A stretch of DNA of 64,000 nucleotides. Source: Angustibacter luteus. GTDB lineage: Bacteria; Actinomycetota; Actinomycetes; Actinomycetales; Angustibacteraceae. This document shows positions 41,901-49,350 of the stretch, in pieces (positions within the stretch are counted from its first letter, which is position 1; the number at the start of each line of letters is the position of its first letter). The stretch covers positions 372,001 through 436,000 of the forward strand of contig NZ_BAABFP010000002.1 in NCBI RefSeq assembly GCF_039541115.1, written 5' to 3'. The notes beneath the pieces were generated by a model that saw only the letters and a list, made by a program, of their open reading frames with translations, did not search any database and was not told where the DNA came from. The position numbers and the translations under genes were made by a program.

Positions 41901-42259
41901 CGGACGGCTGACCGCCAGAGCCGGTGCGTCACCAGGGCCAGCGAGAGGGCGCCGACGCCGACCGCGACCAGCCGGGAGCCACGAAGCGGACCGGCGGCCT
42001 CGGCCTGCATCACCCCGCCCTGGGACTGCCAGGACAGGACGCCGGACCCGGACTGCCCGGACATCAGTGAACCGTTGCTCTGCCAGGACAGGGCGGACAC
42101 CATCGACTGCGCGGACCCGATCGACAGCAGGGACATCGCCGACCCCACGGACCCGATGGACAGCACCGACCCGATGGAGCCGATGGACAGCACCGACCCG
42201 GTCGACCCGATGGACAGCACCGAGCCCTCGGACCACAACGACCAGCGGGAACCGTCCAC
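41897..42259 (-). CDS. Tail-anchored protein with a perfect Ser-x-x repeat array
   Basis: The GTG at 42259 gives 120 aa. Ser occupies every third position from residue 4 to residue 70 without exception (23 serines), then again at 76 and 79. Within it a 9-residue unit GSVLSIGSx is repeated three times (12-38). The filler residues are mostly Val, Leu, Ile, Gly, Ala, Met, Trp and Gln. A likely C-terminal transmembrane helix is at about 95-112, followed by RLWRSAVR. There is no signal peptide. Such strict period-3 could form a beta-solenoid or polyproline-II-like bundle. I do not recognise a named family. It overlaps the LAL stop by four bases and lies 31 nt downstream of the SemiSWEET-like gene. 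Confidence 0.8.
   Translation of the reverse strand: MDGSRWSLWSEGSVLSIGSTGSVLSIGSIGSVLSIGSVGSAMSLLSIGSAQSMVSALSWQSNGSLMSGQSGSGVLSWQSQGGVMQAEAAGPLRGSRLVAVGVGALSLALVTHRLWRSAVR
42146..42226 (-). repeat. Three 27-bp repeats encoding GSVLSIGSx
   Basis: The coding DNA for residues 12-38 of the Ser-x-x protein is three near-identical 27-bp units, consistent with growth of the array by tandem duplication. Confidence 0.85.
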
Positions 42260-42290
42260 GTGCGAACGCTACCGAACGCGCCGCTGCGCG

Positions 42291-42650
42291 TCAGGCCGCG
42301 GCGAGCGCTTCCGGCCGGGCGGCGTCGTCCAGCACCAGCCGGTCGAGCTCGTCGAGGTCGAGGACGTCCTGCGCCACCGCCGCCGCTGCCGCCGCCGTCC
42401 GCTGCTCGCGCCAGGCCCACACGCCCAGCACGACGCTGACCGGGAAGGTCACGTAGCCCGGGGCGCCGATCTCCGGCGTCGAGGTGACCCAGCCGTAGGA
42501 CAACCACAGCGCCGCCGTCGCCGCGCCGAGCGCCCAGCCGTACGGCGACCCGCTCGGTCGTCGCTCCCGGATCGCCTGGACCAGGTGCGGCAGGATCGCC
42601 ACGGTTGCCAGGAGGTTGCCGATGAGGGCGATGAGGCCGGGGGCGGACAC
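42291..42650 (-). CDS. SemiSWEET/PQ-loop membrane protein
   Basis: I start it at the GTG at 42650 (119 aa); a TTG at 42659 would add three residues. Three helices are visible, and the first is followed by AILPHLVQAIRERRPSGSPYGW, the P-x-x-x-Q loop of PQ-loop/SemiSWEET sugar transporters (here P-H-L-V-Q). SemiSWEETs dimerise to facilitate sugar flux. The C-terminal 40 residues (LDLDELDRLVLDDAARPEAL) are acidic and probably cytosolic, longer than usual. It is upstream of the Ser-x-x gene on the same strand. Confidence 0.8.
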   Translation of the reverse strand: MSAPGLIALIGNLLATVAILPHLVQAIRERRPSGSPYGWALGAATAALWLSYGWVTSTPEIGAPGYVTFPVSVVLGVWAWREQRTAAAAAAVAQDVLDLDELDRLVLDDAARPEALAAA

Positions 42651-42681
42651 AGCAGTCAACTTTCGGGAGCAGGCGTGGCGA

Positions 42682-42710
42682 CGGCGCCCCCGCAACGTGC
42701 GGGCGCGCCG
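42682..42710. terminator. Strong GC hairpin upstream of the SemiSWEET-like gene
   Basis: CGGCGCCCCCGC (42682-42693) and GCGGGCGCGCCG (42699-42710) pair at 11 of 12 positions with a 5-nt loop. It is the second of two hairpins downstream of the polyester hydrolase gene. Confidence 0.45.
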
Positions 42711-42713
42711 AAG

Positions 42714-42777
42714 GGCTGGCGCGAGGACCGCGCCGAACAGGGGGACTTCTTCCCTGTCGGCAGGCCTCGCGCCAGCC
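42714..42777. terminator. Two-stage hairpin downstream of the polyester hydrolase gene
   Basis: GGCTGGCGCGAGG (42714-42726) and CCTCGCGCCAGCC (42765-42777) form a perfect 13-bp outer stem. Inside, GCCG-a-ACAGGG (42732-42742) pairs with CCCTGTCGGC (42752-42761) with one bulged A. It is well placed to end the hydrolase transcript, but the structure is more elaborate than a simple terminator. Confidence 0.55.
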
Positions 42778-42823
42778 TGAACCCGGCCCGCGGCGGTGGT
42801 GCTGTGAGCCCGGCCACACGGCC

Positions 42824-43723
42824 CTACGCGTGCGGGCAGGTGTCCCGGTACTCGAGGATCAGCGTGGACGGCGCCGGCGCCGGGCAGAGGAACTGGTCGT
42901 AGCGGGTGTCGTCGTCCACGAACCGCTTGAGCCACGCGATCGTGTACTTCGCCGTCGTGGTGTCGGCGCTCGTCGGGAAACCGTGGCTCGCGCCGCGCCG
43001 CTCCAGGTACGCCTTGTCGGGCGCGTTGGTCATCGACGCGTAGAACCGCTCGGCGTGGCTGGCGACCGGCGCCGTGGTGTCCCGCTCACCGCCGAAGATG
43101 AGCGTCGGCACCCGGACGCTGCTCCAGGTCTTGGTGGTGTCCCACGGTGTCAGCGGCACCGACGCCTGCAGCGTGGGTCGCTTCGCCGTGGCCTCGATCG
43201 CGCCGCCGCCGCCCATCGAGTGGCCGCCGACCGCGAGTCGGGTTGGGTCGATCCGGGTGCGCACGGAGCTGCTCTTGGTCAGGTAGTCCAGGGCGGCGAG
43301 CAGCTGGGTGCCTCGGGATGCGGGCTGGTCGTATACGGACAGCGTGTCGATGACGATCACGACGAAGCCCTGCGAGGCCAGCCGCGGGCCGAGCCAGCTG
43401 AGCGCGGACTGGCTGGAGGTGAAGCCGGGCGAGAGCGCGACGGCGCCGAAGGTGCCCTGGGCGGTGCTGGTCGGGTAGGTGATCGTCCCGCCGCCGAACC
43501 CGCTGACGGCGGACCGCGCCACGGTGGTCTGGGCGACGGCGAACGAGCCGCGGGTGGCCTCGATGCTCGCGGTGGTCGGCGCCGGTCCGCGTTCGTAGGG
43601 GTTGGCCGCTGCGCGCGGGACCTCGCGGTCCACGGTGGCGGCGCCGGTAGTCGCGGTGGTGACGACGAGTCCGACGGCGGCGGCGGTGGCGAGAGCGGTC
43701 AGGACGTTCCGATGTCTGCGCAC
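42824..43723 (-). CDS. Secreted cutinase-type polyester hydrolase (PETase homologue)
   Basis: The GTG at 43723, preceded by agagga, gives 299 aa with a signal peptide to about residue 30. The mature part closely follows Thermobifida cutinase: NPYERGPAPT, SGFGGGTITYP, ALSPGFT, GHSMGGGG, PLTPWDTTKTWSSV and AWLKRFVDDDTRYDQFLCP. The triad is Ser169, Asp215 and His247. The oxyanion aromatic is Phe101 (Tyr in TfCut2), Trp194 of the substrate clamp is present, and Cys280-Cys296 should form the C-terminal disulfide. The enzyme should hydrolyse cutin-like or synthetic polyesters, possibly PET. It is divergent from a LuxR regulator and followed by a two-stage hairpin. Confidence 0.93.
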   Translation of the reverse strand: MRRHRNVLTALATAAAVGLVVTTATTGAATVDREVPRAAANPYERGPAPTTASIEATRGSFAVAQTTVARSAVSGFGGGTITYPTSTAQGTFGAVALSPGFTSSQSALSWLGPRLASQGFVVIVIDTLSVYDQPASRGTQLLAALDYLTKSSSVRTRIDPTRLAVGGHSMGGGGAIEATAKRPTLQASVPLTPWDTTKTWSSVRVPTLIFGGERDTTAPVASHAERFYASMTNAPDKAYLERRGASHGFPTSADTTTAKYTIAWLKRFVDDDTRYDQFLCPAPAPSTLILEYRDTCPHA

Positions 43724-43788
43724 GGTCCTCTTGCTCCTTCGGGTGGGGGTGGGATCACAGTGCCTGCGGCGGACGTGGTTCCGGTATC

Positions 43789-43814
43789 GGCGAAATCACC
43801 GGTTTGTGGCGAAA
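43789..43814. promoter_or_regulatory. Direct GGCGAAA repeats in the hydrolase-LuxR promoter region
   Basis: GGCGAAA occurs at 43789-43795 and 43808-43814, 19 bp apart; the second lies in a short dyad GGTTT-n6-AAACC. It is a candidate binding site for the adjacent LuxR-type regulator. Confidence 0.35.
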
Positions 43815-43891
43815 CCTTGTGCGTGCCCGCTGCCGTCGTGTTTCATCGACCCGAACCCCTCGCCCGCGCGCCGCCCACCGCTGGAGGTCCG

Positions 43892-45397
43892 ATGTCGACG
43901 CGGGACGCGAGGTCGACGTCCGAGCGGGACGTCGACGGCGAGAAGGCCTTGCGACGCGGCGAGGGCGAGCTGCGGGACGGTGAGCCGGGGGTGGCGGCCC
44001 GCCAGCTGGCGGTGGCCGCGCAGCGGCTGACCGGCGAGCGGCGCGGGGTCGCGGTGATGCTGGCCGCCGAGGCGCACCGGATGGCCGGGGACGTCACGGA
44101 CTACGCGGACCTCGCCCGGCTGACCGCGGGTGAGGACGTGCCGCCGGTGGTGCGCTCGTACGTCGCCGGCGTGGTCGCCGTCTCGGCCGGAGACCACTCC
44201 GCCGCCGTCCGCGCGTTGCGCACCGTGCTGGACGCCGGGCGCGCGGACAGCAACGTCCGAGAGTCGTTGTGGCTCACCGAGACCGCGCTGCTGCTGGGCG
44301 AGGCCGACCGGTGCTTCGAGCACGCAACGGCGGCGGTCAGCCGGGCCCGGCTGACGGGTGACGCGGAGCTTCTGCCGACCGCGCTGGCCCAGTACGGCGC
44401 GGCGGCTCTGGTCCTGGACAGGAACCGGGCCGCCGTCGCCGCCTGCTCGGCCGGAGTGGTTGCGGCACAGGCAGTCGGGCAGCGCAACAGCCTGGCCGAG
44501 AACCTCGTGATGCAGGCCGTTGCGGCCATCGCCCGCGGTGAGCGCGACGTGGCCCTGGACCTCGTGACGGCCGCCCTGCCGGGCATCGGGCAGCGCGGCC
44601 TGGGCAAGCAGGCCGCCTGGGCGACGTGGACGCTCGCGTGCGTGGACCTGCTGGACGAGCGACCCGACGAAGCGCTGGGTCGGTTGCGCACGATGGCCAC
44701 CGGGCTGGGCCGGGCCCACCCGGCGATGCGGGTGATCATCGCGCCGCAGCTCGTCGAGGCCGCCGTGCGCTGCGACCGCGCGACCGAGGCGGCGGCGGCG
44801 CTGGCCGCGTTCGAGCACTGGGTGGGCTGGTCCGCGAACCCCAGCTGGCTGGCGCAGGTCCATCGCTGTCACGCCCTGCTCACCGACGACGACGCCGTGG
44901 CGGCCGAGCACTTCGAGACCTCGATCGCGCTGCACTGCCAGGCCGGGTCGACCCTCGAGCTCGGGCGCACGAAGCTGCACTACGCCCGGCGGCTGCGTCG
45001 CGAGCGCCTGCCGTCGGCGGCCCGCGAGCACCTGCGGGATGCGTTGCGGCTGTTCCAGACCGAGGACGCCGGGTACTGGGCCGAGCAGGTCCGGGCCGAG
45101 CTGCGAGCCACGGGCGCTCCCGACGTCGACGGCGGCAGCGCCGGGTCGGGCGCGGCCGCGCTCGCGCTGAGCCCGCAGCAGGCGCAGGTGGCCCGGCTGG
45201 TCGCCGACGGCCTCACGAACCGGGAGATCGCCCGCTCGATGAGCATCAGCTCGCGGACCGTCGACCACCACCTGCGCAACATCTTCGCCCGGCTCGGCGC
45301 GCGCTCTCGGGTGGAGGTCGCGACGGCCTGGCTCAGGTTCTCGGTGGCGCGCCCGACCACGCCCGGGCCAGCAGGTCCACCAGATCCAGCCGGCTGA
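43892..45397 (+). CDS. LuxR-type regulator with TPR-like region, lacking the AAA module
   Basis: I use the ATG at 43892 with ggagg at 43883-43887, giving 501 aa; a much longer open frame to 42830 is antisense to the hydrolase gene. Residues about 20-415 are helical TPR-like repeats, and the last 65 form a LuxR HTH (LSPQQAQVARLVADGLTNRE and SRTVDHHLRNIFARLGARSR). It looks like the C-terminal half of a LAL protein without the ATPase. It is divergent from the polyester hydrolase (168-nt gap), so it probably controls that enzyme. Its 3' end overlaps the convergent macA-like gene by 65 nt. Confidence 0.87.
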   Translation: MSTRDARSTSERDVDGEKALRRGEGELRDGEPGVAARQLAVAAQRLTGERRGVAVMLAAEAHRMAGDVTDYADLARLTAGEDVPPVVRSYVAGVVAVSAGDHSAAVRALRTVLDAGRADSNVRESLWLTETALLLGEADRCFEHATAAVSRARLTGDAELLPTALAQYGAAALVLDRNRAAVAACSAGVVAAQAVGQRNSLAENLVMQAVAAIARGERDVALDLVTAALPGIGQRGLGKQAAWATWTLACVDLLDERPDEALGRLRTMATGLGRAHPAMRVIIAPQLVEAAVRCDRATEAAAALAAFEHWVGWSANPSWLAQVHRCHALLTDDDAVAAEHFETSIALHCQAGSTLELGRTKLHYARRLRRERLPSAAREHLRDALRLFQTEDAGYWAEQVRAELRATGAPDVDGGSAGSGAAALALSPQQAQVARLVADGLTNREIARSMSISSRTVDHHLRNIFARLGARSRVEVATAWLRFSVARPTTPGPAGPPDPAG

Positions 45398-46412
45398 CCG
45401 GCCGAGGGTTCGCGTAGGGCGCGGACAGCACCTGGTCGACGACCGTGGTCAGGTCGGTCTCGGGCATGCCGAGCGAGCGCAGCGACGACGGCGCCCCCAG
45501 CAGCGCAGCGAGCTCGTACAGCTGCGCGCCCGCCGACCCCGGACCGCCCAGCGCCTGCTCCAGCCGGCTGGCGACGTCCGGTACGGCGGGCAGGTTGAGC
45601 GCCAGCACGTGCGGCAGGACGACGGTGTGGGTGGCGGCGTGCGGCAGCGAGGACACGCCCCCCAGGGCGTGGCACAGCCGGTGGTGCAGCGACATCGTGG
45701 TGGCGCCCAGGCAGGCGCCGCACAGCCAGGCGCCGTAGAGCGCGCTCGTGCGGGCGCCCAGATCCGTTGGCGCAGAGACGATCCTCGGCAGGGCGCGGAC
45801 GAGCCGGCGGATGCCGTCGTCGGCCATCAGCGAGACCACCGGGCTGCGGTCGGGCGCGTAGAGCGCCTCGGCGGCGTGCGCGAGGGCGTTCATCCCGCTG
45901 GTCACGGACACCTCGACGGGCAGCGACAGGGTCAGCGCCGGGTCGTAGAGCACGCTGACCGGCAGCACCCGCCGGTCGCGTCCGGTGCGTTTCGTCGTCC
46001 CGTCGCTGATCCCCCAGATGGACGTCATCTCGGACCCGGCGTACGTCGTCGGGACGGCGACGACGGGCAGCCCGGTCGTCAGGGCCACCGCCTTGGCGAG
46101 ACCGATCGCCGACCCGCCACCCACGGCCAGCAGACCGTCGGCGCCCAGTCGCTGCGCCTCGGCTCGGGCCCGGTCGGCGTCCTCCTGCGGGACGTGCATC
46201 CGCGCCCCATCGAGCAGCCCAGCACGCCTGTGCCGCAACGGTTCCGACAGGCGCTCGGCGAGCTCGCGGTGCCCAGGCGTGCACACGACGAGCAGTGAAC
46301 CGAGCGTGAGGTCGTCGACCTCCGCCACGAGGTCGCCGGCCACGCCCGGTCCGAACCGGACGCGCATCGGCAGCGCCTCGTAGCGGAACGGTTCCGGCGG
46401 GTCACTGCTCAC
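45333..46412 (-). CDS. Maleylacetate reductase-like iron-containing alcohol dehydrogenase
   Basis: I choose the GTG at 46412 (359 aa, the family length); an ATG at 46457 is also possible. The NAD(P)-binding part has LLAVGGGSAIGLAKAVAL and PTTYAGSEMTSIWGI, and the metal region reads SGMNALAHAAEALY and MSLHHRLCHALGG. Asn in place of Asp in GMNALAH is typical of maleylacetate reductases. The enzyme reduces maleylacetate to 3-oxoadipate in resorcinol or chlorocatechol catabolism. It is divergent from a VOC-isomerase gene pair, suggesting an aromatic catabolic locus. Confidence 0.87.
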   Translation of the reverse strand: MSSDPPEPFRYEALPMRVRFGPGVAGDLVAEVDDLTLGSLLVVCTPGHRELAERLSEPLRHRRAGLLDGARMHVPQEDADRARAEAQRLGADGLLAVGGGSAIGLAKAVALTTGLPVVAVPTTYAGSEMTSIWGISDGTTKRTGRDRRVLPVSVLYDPALTLSLPVEVSVTSGMNALAHAAEALYAPDRSPVVSLMADDGIRRLVRALPRIVSAPTDLGARTSALYGAWLCGACLGATTMSLHHRLCHALGGVSSLPHAATHTVVLPHVLALNLPAVPDVASRLEQALGGPGSAGAQLYELAALLGAPSSLRSLGMPETDLTTVVDQVLSAPYANPRPVSRLDLVDLLARAWSGAPPRT

Positions 46413-46550
46413 GTGAGGAGTGGATCGCACGGGCGCGGCCCGGGTCAACGGGCGCATCAGGATTTTCTTGCGCTGACAACTACCACCCCGGGCGCGCCGG
46501 AGTTACGATGCGCAGGTCGGCGCGAGGACGCGCCCCCGAGGAGGTCGCAG

Positions 46551-47063
46551 ATGCCCACGGACGACGAGCTGGTCACCCTCGAGGCCCGACGCGGCGAGCT
46601 GCGCGAGCAGTACCTCACGCCGGCAGCGGACCGGCCGGCCACCATCGGGCGCGGTATCCACCACGCGGCCCTGATCTGCTCGGACGTCGAGCAGACGATC
46701 CGGTTCTACCAGGACCTGCTTGGCTTCCCGCTGATCGAGCTGGTCGAGAACCGCGACTACCCGGGCTCGTCGCACTTCTTCTTCGACCTGGGCAACCAGA
46801 CCCTGCTGGGCTTCTTCGACTTCCCCGGGCTCGGTCTCGAGCCGGGCATCGAGGCCATCGGCGGGGTGCAGCACATCGCGATCTCCGTACCCCGGGACCA
46901 GTGGGAGCTGGCCCAGCAGCGGTTGGACGCGGCCGGCGTCCCCTACGGAGGCCCCGACCAGGGGATCGAGGAGTCGATGTACCTCAAGGACCCCGACGGC
47001 ATCCAGATCGAGCTGCTCAGCGACCCGCTCATGTACTTCGGCGGACGCCAGCTCGACGAGTAG
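46551..47063 (+). CDS. VOC-superfamily (glyoxalase/ring-cleavage dioxygenase fold) protein
   Basis: The ATG at 46551, with gagg at 46541, gives 170 aa. After a 35-residue helical N-terminus, the VOC fold supplies metal ligand positions in GIHHAALICSDVEQTIRFYQ, IEAIGGVQHIAISVP and GIQIELLSDP. Such enzymes include glyoxalase I, ring-cleavage dioxygenases and thiol transferases. The adjacent maleylpyruvate isomerase-like gene (14 nt downstream) favours a role in aromatic or thiol-linked catabolism; the reaction cannot be assigned. Confidence 0.82.
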   Translation: MPTDDELVTLEARRGELREQYLTPAADRPATIGRGIHHAALICSDVEQTIRFYQDLLGFPLIELVENRDYPGSSHFFFDLGNQTLLGFFDFPGLGLEPGIEAIGGVQHIAISVPRDQWELAQQRLDAAGVPYGGPDQGIEESMYLKDPDGIQIELLSDPLMYFGGRQLDE

Positions 47064-47077
47064 AGAGGCGCCAAGTC

Positions 47078-47896
47078 ATGAGCACGTGGAACGCGATGTC
47101 GTACGAGGGCAAGGACACCATCCTGCGGGTGGTGCGCACGGAGGCCGAGCACTTCTTCGCCCTGGCGGAGGCACCCGGCGCCTGGGAGCGGACCACCCCG
47201 TGCGACGGCTGGACGTCGCGGGACCTGGTGGCGCACATCATCGACACCACCGAGGGCTACTTCAAGGCGTTCGACGCGGCCCGCGGCACCGGCGACGCGG
47301 TGCCCGCACCGCACGGGCTGCCCGCGATGGCGGGGAAGGTCAACGAGGCGGCGACCGCCTTCCGCGGCACCCCGCAGACCGAGATGATGGACCGGTTGCG
47401 CGCGGACTTCGAGAAGATGCAGGGCATCCTCGAGGCGGTCGGCGAGGACGACTGGACGGGTTTCCTGGTCACCCACCCCTACATGGGCCCGGTGCCGGCG
47501 TTCTTCTACGCGGCCGGTCAGCTGATGGACTACGGCGTGCACTCGTGGGACATCCGGCAGGGCAGCGGCGCGGCGCACGGCCTGCACGGCGACGCGGCGG
47601 ACCTGCTGGTGCCGTTCATGTTCGAGATCTGGCGCGGCACGGTGAAGTCGGACCAGGTCAGCGAGCCGTTCACCATCGGGATCCGGGTCACCGGGCGCAA
47701 CGCCGGCGACTACCGGGTGACCGTCGGGCCGGACGGGCTGAGCTACGAGACGGGCGAGCTGGAGAGCCTGCCCGCGTACCTCGAGTTCGATGCGGGCAGC
47801 CTGGTGCTGACCGCGTTCGGGCGCAGCAACTCCGGGACGGTGCGCGGCGACCTGGCGCTGGCCGAGCAGTACCTCAACCTGTTCTTCCGGATCTAG
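47078..47896 (+). CDS. Mycothiol-dependent maleylpyruvate isomerase family protein
   Basis: The ATG at 47078 gives 272 aa. The DinB/MDMPI N-terminal domain has ERTTPCDGWTSRDLVAHIID, with the His of the metal site, and YGVHSWDIRQG with the second. The C-terminal domain (about 190-270) resembles the SCP2-like MDMPI_C fold. Characterised members isomerise maleylpyruvate to fumarylpyruvate in gentisate catabolism using mycothiol. Cotranscription with the VOC gene supports an aromatic pathway; other members of this large family have different thiol-linked jobs. Confidence 0.83.
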   Translation: MSTWNAMSYEGKDTILRVVRTEAEHFFALAEAPGAWERTTPCDGWTSRDLVAHIIDTTEGYFKAFDAARGTGDAVPAPHGLPAMAGKVNEAATAFRGTPQTEMMDRLRADFEKMQGILEAVGEDDWTGFLVTHPYMGPVPAFFYAAGQLMDYGVHSWDIRQGSGAAHGLHGDAADLLVPFMFEIWRGTVKSDQVSEPFTIGIRVTGRNAGDYRVTVGPDGLSYETGELESLPAYLEFDAGSLVLTAFGRSNSGTVRGDLALAEQYLNLFFRI

Positions 47897-47918
47897 CGGG
47901 TAGGGGCTCGGGTGCGGG

Positions 47919-49298
47919 TCAGTGACCCGGACCGGTGATGATCTGCTGGCGCTCCGACTCGTGCGCGCCGCCCTTCGCCTCCAGCGTCTTGCAGGCCTCC
48001 TCGATGTCGCGGGCAAGCGTGTCCACGTGCTCGCGACTCATCGTCTCCTTCACCAGCGCCCGCATGATCGTCACGTCCTGCGCGTCGGGCGGCAGGGTGT
48101 AGGCCGGCACCATCCAGCCGCGCTCCGCCGATAGCTGCCAGGCGATGTCGAACTCGTCGTAGCTGTGCTTCTCGGCCAGCTGGAACGCGACCAGCGGCAG
48201 CTGCTCGTCGCCGTCCCCGATGAGCTCGAACTGGCCCATGGCCTGCAGCTTCTCGGCCAGCAGCTGGGCGTTCGCCTGCATGTTCTGCATGATGTACGTG
48301 TAGCCGGCGCGGCCGTACCGCACGAGGTTGTAGTACTGCGCGAGGACCATCGCCGAGCCCGTTGAGAAGTTCAGCGTGAACGTCGCGTCGGTCTTGCCGA
48401 GGTAGTTCTCCTCGAACACCAGGTCGTGGTTGAGGTCGGCCGTCTCGCGGAAGACCAGCCAGCCGATGCCCGGGTACACCAGGCCGAACTTGTGCCCGGA
48501 GACGTTGATCGAGCGCACCTGCTCGAGCCGGAAGTCCCACGCGGTGTCCGGGTACAGGAACGGCCAGACGAACCCGCCGCTCGCGCCGTCCACGTGCAGC
48601 GGGACGTCGATCCCGCGCTCGCTCTTGATCCGCAGCAGCAGGTCGTTGATCCCGCCGATGTCGTCCTTGTGCCCGGTGAAGGTCGTGCCCAGCACCGCGG
48701 CCACGCCGATGGTGTTCTCGTCGACGTGCGGCTCGACGTCCTCCGGCCCGATGGTGTACTTGCCCGGCTGCAGCGGCACGATCCGCGGCTCGACGTCGAA
48801 GTACCGGCAGAACTTCTCCCACACCACGTGCACGTCCCCGCCGAAGACCAGGTTCGGACTCTCCGTGGATCCGCCCTCGGCCTTGCGGCGCTTGCGCCAG
48901 TTCCACTTCAGGGACAGGCCGCCGAGCATGATCGCCTCGGACGACCCCTGGGTGCGCGCGCCGGTCGTCTCCCCCGGGGCGTGGAACAGGTCGGCGAGCA
49001 TCCGGATGCAGCGCTGCTCGATCTCGGCCGTGCGCGGGTACTCCGCGTGGTCGATGAAGTTGCGGTGCAGGTTCTCCGCGATGATCCGCTGCGCCTCCGG
49101 CTCCATCCACGTGGTGACGAAGGTGGCGAGGTTGCGGGCGGGGTCCCCCTCCAGGGCGATGTCCTCACCGACGAGGCGCATCGCCTCGACGGCGGACATC
49201 CCGGACTCCGGGAAGGTCTTGGTCGGCACCTCGGCGGTGAGGAACCGGTTGCCGAACAGGGCCCGGTCGGCGTCCGTGAACTGGCGCGAGCTGGTCAT
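47919..49298 (-). CDS. gadB: Glutamate decarboxylase
   Basis: The ATG at 49298 gives 459 aa, the size of GadB. PLP-enzyme features are clear: GSSEAIMLGGLSLKW near 118, HVDGASGGFVWPF with Asp238, and the lysine Lys270 in NVSGHKFGLVYPG. The enzyme turns glutamate into GABA, using up protons for acid resistance. A short palindrome CGGGTCAGTGACCCG (47915-47929) covers its stop. Two membrane protein genes lie directly upstream (52-nt gap), though neither is a recognised GABA antiporter. Confidence 0.96.
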   Translation of the reverse strand: MTSSRQFTDADRALFGNRFLTAEVPTKTFPESGMSAVEAMRLVGEDIALEGDPARNLATFVTTWMEPEAQRIIAENLHRNFIDHAEYPRTAEIEQRCIRMLADLFHAPGETTGARTQGSSEAIMLGGLSLKWNWRKRRKAEGGSTESPNLVFGGDVHVVWEKFCRYFDVEPRIVPLQPGKYTIGPEDVEPHVDENTIGVAAVLGTTFTGHKDDIGGINDLLLRIKSERGIDVPLHVDGASGGFVWPFLYPDTAWDFRLEQVRSINVSGHKFGLVYPGIGWLVFRETADLNHDLVFEENYLGKTDATFTLNFSTGSAMVLAQYYNLVRYGRAGYTYIMQNMQANAQLLAEKLQAMGQFELIGDGDEQLPLVAFQLAEKHSYDEFDIAWQLSAERGWMVPAYTLPPDAQDVTIMRALVKETMSREHVDTLARDIEEACKTLEAKGGAHESERQQIITGPGH

Positions 49299-49350
49299 CG
49301 CGACTCCTTAGGTTGCCCCCGACGCTAGGGCCGCCGCCGCGGCGTCCGCC

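Noticed and set aside
42146-42226. Possible CRISPR-like array
   Set aside because: The 27-bp repeats are contiguous without spacers and encode a regular protein repeat.
42830-43891. N-terminal extension of the LuxR-type regulator
   Set aside because: It is antisense to the polyester hydrolase gene, and the ATG at 43892 has a good ribosome site.
47915-47929. Short palindrome CGGGTCAGTGACCCG as an operator
   Set aside because: It lies over the gadB stop at a convergent end and is short; at most it helps termination.
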